From the NCBI RefSeq assembly GCF_027853965.1, contig NZ_JAQGLB010000018.1, forward strand, positions 119,922 to 183,921: 64,000 nucleotides of DNA. The letters run 5' to 3'. This DNA comes from Saccharopolyspora indica (GTDB lineage: Bacteria; Actinomycetota; Actinomycetes; Mycobacteriales; Pseudonocardiaceae). Below the pieces are notes generated by a model. It was not told the DNA's origin. It saw nothing but the letters and a program-made list of their open reading frames with translations, and did no database searches. Shown here one piece after another: positions 62,090-64,000 of this stretch. The translations under genes and the position numbers were made by a program. The stretch's first letter is position 1. Every line of letters starts with the position of its first letter.

Positions 62090-63553
62090 TCAGCGTGTGT
62101 TCGATAGCGGTCTGCCCGCTGGCGGTCTGCCCTCTGGTGGTGTGGTCAGGGTGCGGAGGGCATAGTGGTGTGTGGCGGGTTGGGCTTTCCCGCCAGGTCG
62201 TGGTGTGCGCGTCGGATCCACGTTTGCCGGTGGGGTGAACACCGGGCGACCACGCTGGAGTTCGATATCCCAATGGTGGTTGTGGATGGTGCGGTGATGG
62301 TGAGCACACAGCATCACCATGTTCTCCACGCTCGTCGGGCCGCCATCGACCCAGTGCACGATGTGGTGCGCCTGCGGCGTTCCGGCCGGGTGGTCGCATT
62401 CCGGGAACGCGCACACCCCGTCCCTGGCGAGCAGTGCGGCACGAATATGCGTCGGCGCGGTCCGCTGTGAGGCACCCACATCCAACGGGAGGCTGTCCCC
62501 GCCCATAACCATCGGGAGAACGTCGCAGTCACAGGCGATCCTGCGGATGGTCTGGGGGCTGAGGTACTGGTCGGTACCCTCCAGCATTCCCGCACCACCA
62601 ACGGCGATCTCGCTGCCGTTGCTGGTGGCCGGGAGCTGGTTCTTCAGGTCGGTGTAGTCGATGGTGACCGTCAGGTGCGGCTTCTGACCACCGGTACGGG
62701 GCATCCCGTCGGTGTCCAGCACCAGGTCGAGGAGGGTGGACAGGCCGTCGGCGTTGCGCTGTCCGACCGTGCGCGGGTCCTTGACCCCATCAGACTCCGG
62801 GCGCGGCGCGGCCAACGGCCGCAAAGCCGTGACGAACTTCGCGCCGGTCTCGCGGTCCAGACGGGCCTTGATCACCAGCATTCCGTCGCGTGCGGTGGCG
62901 TAGTGCAACTCCCGCGATTCGAACTGCGCTTTCTCGTCTTGAACGGCACCGTCGGCGTCGAGCATGTAACGCACACGGTCGGCCAGTTTCGCCAGATCAC
63001 GCGGGCATTGGCGGCAGGCGTTCTCCACCAACAGCCGCTCCACCTCGGCCGCGCGGTGTCGGGTGTGTTCGGGCAACCGAGCCAGGCAGCGGGAGATCAC
63101 CCGCGCATGCTCCAGGCTGATCACACCCTCACCAAGTGCTTGCCGGGTCGCGGGAAGGGCGACCTCCGGCCCGGCAACACCGGCAGCGGTGTCCTCGCTG
63201 CCCTCACTCGTATTCGGTGAGGTGGCGGTAGCGATACGGACCCGGGTCGTGGCGTCCTGGCCGTCGATGTTGAGCAGGGACTTCAGCCACACCTGCGTCG
63301 ACCGCGCGCCCTGCACAGCGTGCAGGCGTCGGCGATCGGCCTCGGCGATCAACCGCAGCTGTTCCATCCGGGCCTGGCGGATCTGCTGTTCCACCTGACC
63401 GATCCGGGCCGTGAGTTCCTCGTCGGTCAGGGAGTCAACCGCAGGCGCCCACGACCCGCCCGGCGTGGGCGCATCCCACGCGGGCAGAGCGGACACGACC
63501 ACGCCCGCGCCAGCGGCGGGGGTCGTGTCCTGGGTGGTCATCAGCGGTGTCAT
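62090..63553 (-). CDS. DUF222 domain HNH endonuclease (13E12 family)
   Basis: A 487-residue protein. The N-terminal two thirds are DUF222 (LTDEELTARIGQVEQQIRQARM, ISLEHARVISRCLARLPEHTR and GLSTLLDLVLDTDGMPR). The C-terminal HNH domain has RDGVCAFPECDHPAG, QAHHIVHWVDGGPTSVENMVMLCAHHH and HHWDIELQRGRPVF, with the paired CxxC-like and catalytic His residues of the HNH zinc finger. It should be a metal-dependent DNase or homing-type nuclease; the biological role of the family is unknown. The ATG at 63553 is used. A LexA-box match lies 20 bp upstream, so it is probably DNA-damage inducible. Confidence 0.9.
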   Translation of the reverse strand: MTPLMTTQDTTPAAGAGVVVSALPAWDAPTPGGSWAPAVDSLTDEELTARIGQVEQQIRQARMEQLRLIAEADRRRLHAVQGARSTQVWLKSLLNIDGQDATTRVRIATATSPNTSEGSEDTAAGVAGPEVALPATRQALGEGVISLEHARVISRCLARLPEHTRHRAAEVERLLVENACRQCPRDLAKLADRVRYMLDADGAVQDEKAQFESRELHYATARDGMLVIKARLDRETGAKFVTALRPLAAPRPESDGVKDPRTVGQRNADGLSTLLDLVLDTDGMPRTGGQKPHLTVTIDYTDLKNQLPATSNGSEIAVGGAGMLEGTDQYLSPQTIRRIACDCDVLPMVMGGDSLPLDVGASQRTAPTHIRAALLARDGVCAFPECDHPAGTPQAHHIVHWVDGGPTSVENMVMLCAHHHRTIHNHHWDIELQRGRPVFTPPANVDPTRTPRPGGKAQPATHHYALRTLTTPPEGRPPAGRPLSNTR

Positions 63554-63848
63554 GCATCAATTCTCTCAACAATCGAACGAGAATTCGAGCACATAACCGT
63601 CCCACAAACGGGTGATCACAACACCCACCAAACACGAAAACCCTTACCCATAACCAAAAACCGCCAACATCCGACGGGTATTCGTCGGCGTGTCGTTGAC
63701 ATGCGGCCAAACATGAACATGAAAACCACGACTGTCCTATGAGGACTAAATGGGACATCTCAGCAACGGCAGGCTTGGCCGGTTGACAGTCAGACCTCGG
63801 GAGTCACACCGTCAGCCCGCACAACACAGCAACCAGGCACTCGAACCA
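63554..63848. other. Region upstream of the HNH gene
   Basis: About 300 bp of AT-richer DNA holding the LexA-box match (63573-63588) and no gene. A 68-residue frame at 63750-63956 overlaps the inverted repeat and has low-complexity composition, so it was rejected. Confidence 0.5.
63573..63588. promoter_or_regulatory. LexA (SOS) box upstream of the HNH gene
   Basis: TCGAAC-GAGA-ATTCGA matches the actinobacterial SOS box TCGAAC-N4-GTTCGA at 11 of 12 positions. It ends 20 bp before the HNH gene's ATG, in its promoter region. Confidence 0.75.
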
Positions 63849-64000
63849 CCGGCGACGAAACACCCCACCACCCAACGCTGCAAGGCCCCGACCACCCACG
63901 ACCGGCGAGCTACCTGCACGCTACGGGGTCCGTTCCATACCGGGTCATCCCCGTGACATAGAGCCAAAACGGGGCTGTGGTCCGGATGTCAAGCCTGAAA
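63849..64000 (-). repeat. Inverted repeat, right copy (continues past window end)
   Basis: The reverse complement of 63925-64000 equals 61644-61719 except at one position. The inner part 63849-63897 pairs with 61747-61795 at about 86%. The sequence that would match the left hairpin arm (61564-61643) lies beyond base 64000. Confidence 0.9.

Larger units (their letters stand above)
61564..64000. mobile_element. REP13E12-like element carrying a DUF222/HNH gene (right end outside window)
   Basis: A DUF222/HNH endonuclease gene lies between inverted repeats 61644-61795 and 63849-64000, with a larger imperfect hairpin (61564-61705) at the left end. DUF222-HNH genes in actinomycetes form multicopy families; the M. 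tuberculosis 13E12 repeats are the best known. The right boundary continues beyond 64000. No transposase, resolvase or target-site duplication could be seen, so mobility by its own means is unproven. Confidence 0.55.

Noticed and set aside
61683..62414. 243-residue minus-strand frame overlapping the end of the HNH gene
   Set aside because: Low-complexity Pro/His/Thr/Arg sequence in a different frame from the HNH gene; no ribosome site. A frameshifted HNH tail was considered but no similarity to the family is seen.
63750..63956. 68-residue plus-strand frame
   Set aside because: Runs into the inverted repeat, lacks a ribosome site and has low-complexity composition.

Overview
This window looks like chromosomal DNA of a high-GC actinomycete, most likely Saccharopolyspora or another Pseudonocardiaceae member. 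Reasons: very GC-rich coding with G/C third positions; many GTG and some TTG starts; actinobacterial families (DUF3040, DUF2795, an acyl-CoA carboxylase with a small epsilon subunit, a 13E12-type DUF222/HNH gene, an actinobacterial-type LexA box); and many TetR, GntR, LysR, MerR and PadR regulators beside their targets. No rRNA, tRNA or CRISPR array was seen. The genus is an inference.

Layout. 1-12.2 kb: end of a class III aminotransferase, a degenerate anti-sigma-type ATPase domain protein, a transketolase, two small DUF genes, a secreted M9-type collagenase divergent from a LysR regulator, a TetR/SDR pair with a clear promoter-operator, a metallo-beta-lactamase-fold hydrolase, a FluG-like amidohydrolase and a small secreted protein. 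12.2-17.8 kb: a double AsnC regulator divergent from an AbgT transporter plus AbgA-like peptidase, then a TetR/methyltransferase pair bracketed by two near-identical 53-bp hairpins. 17.8-25.8 kb: a P-loop NTPase operonic with a membrane-anchored periplasmic-binding-type receptor, a lone ABC ATPase, a secreted CocE-type hydrolase, a decayed DUF885 gene and a Tat-exported GH43-like protein. 26-28.8 kb: PadR with two DUF1048 genes, then MerR with an MFS exporter. 28.8-37 kb: acyl-CoA carboxylase operon (beta, epsilon, biotinylated alpha), a tandem-TetR regulator, an amidase and a glutamine-synthetase-like enzyme. 37-50 kb: a small kinase-like ATPase, an isochorismatase-fold hydrolase, an alpha/beta hydrolase, a flavin monooxygenase/FMN reductase pair, RecQ, an Abi-alpha-like/DUF445 pair, an XdhC-type fragment protein, a methyltransferase, a ClpC-like ATPase, an ArsC-like protein and a second DUF3040 protein.

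50.1-61.5 kb is the most interesting part. It holds a molybdenum hydroxylase large subunit without its usual partners, a FadR-type GntR regulator, an ACMSD-type amidohydrolase, and a tightly packed six-gene operon: AtzA/guanine-deaminase-type amidohydrolase, two NCS2 nucleobase permeases, UbiX-like, UbiD-like and a CobW-type metal GTPase. A palindrome (ATTACATGTAAT or close variants) lies before each divergent unit, so the locus looks like one GntR regulon for uptake, deamination, hydroxylation and decarboxylation of a nitrogen heterocycle. The substrate is unknown; a pterin- or purine-carboxylate-like compound is a guess.

61.5-64 kb is a REP13E12-like unit: a DUF222/HNH nuclease gene with a LexA-box match 20 bp before its start, lying between 152-bp inverted repeats, the right one running off the window edge.
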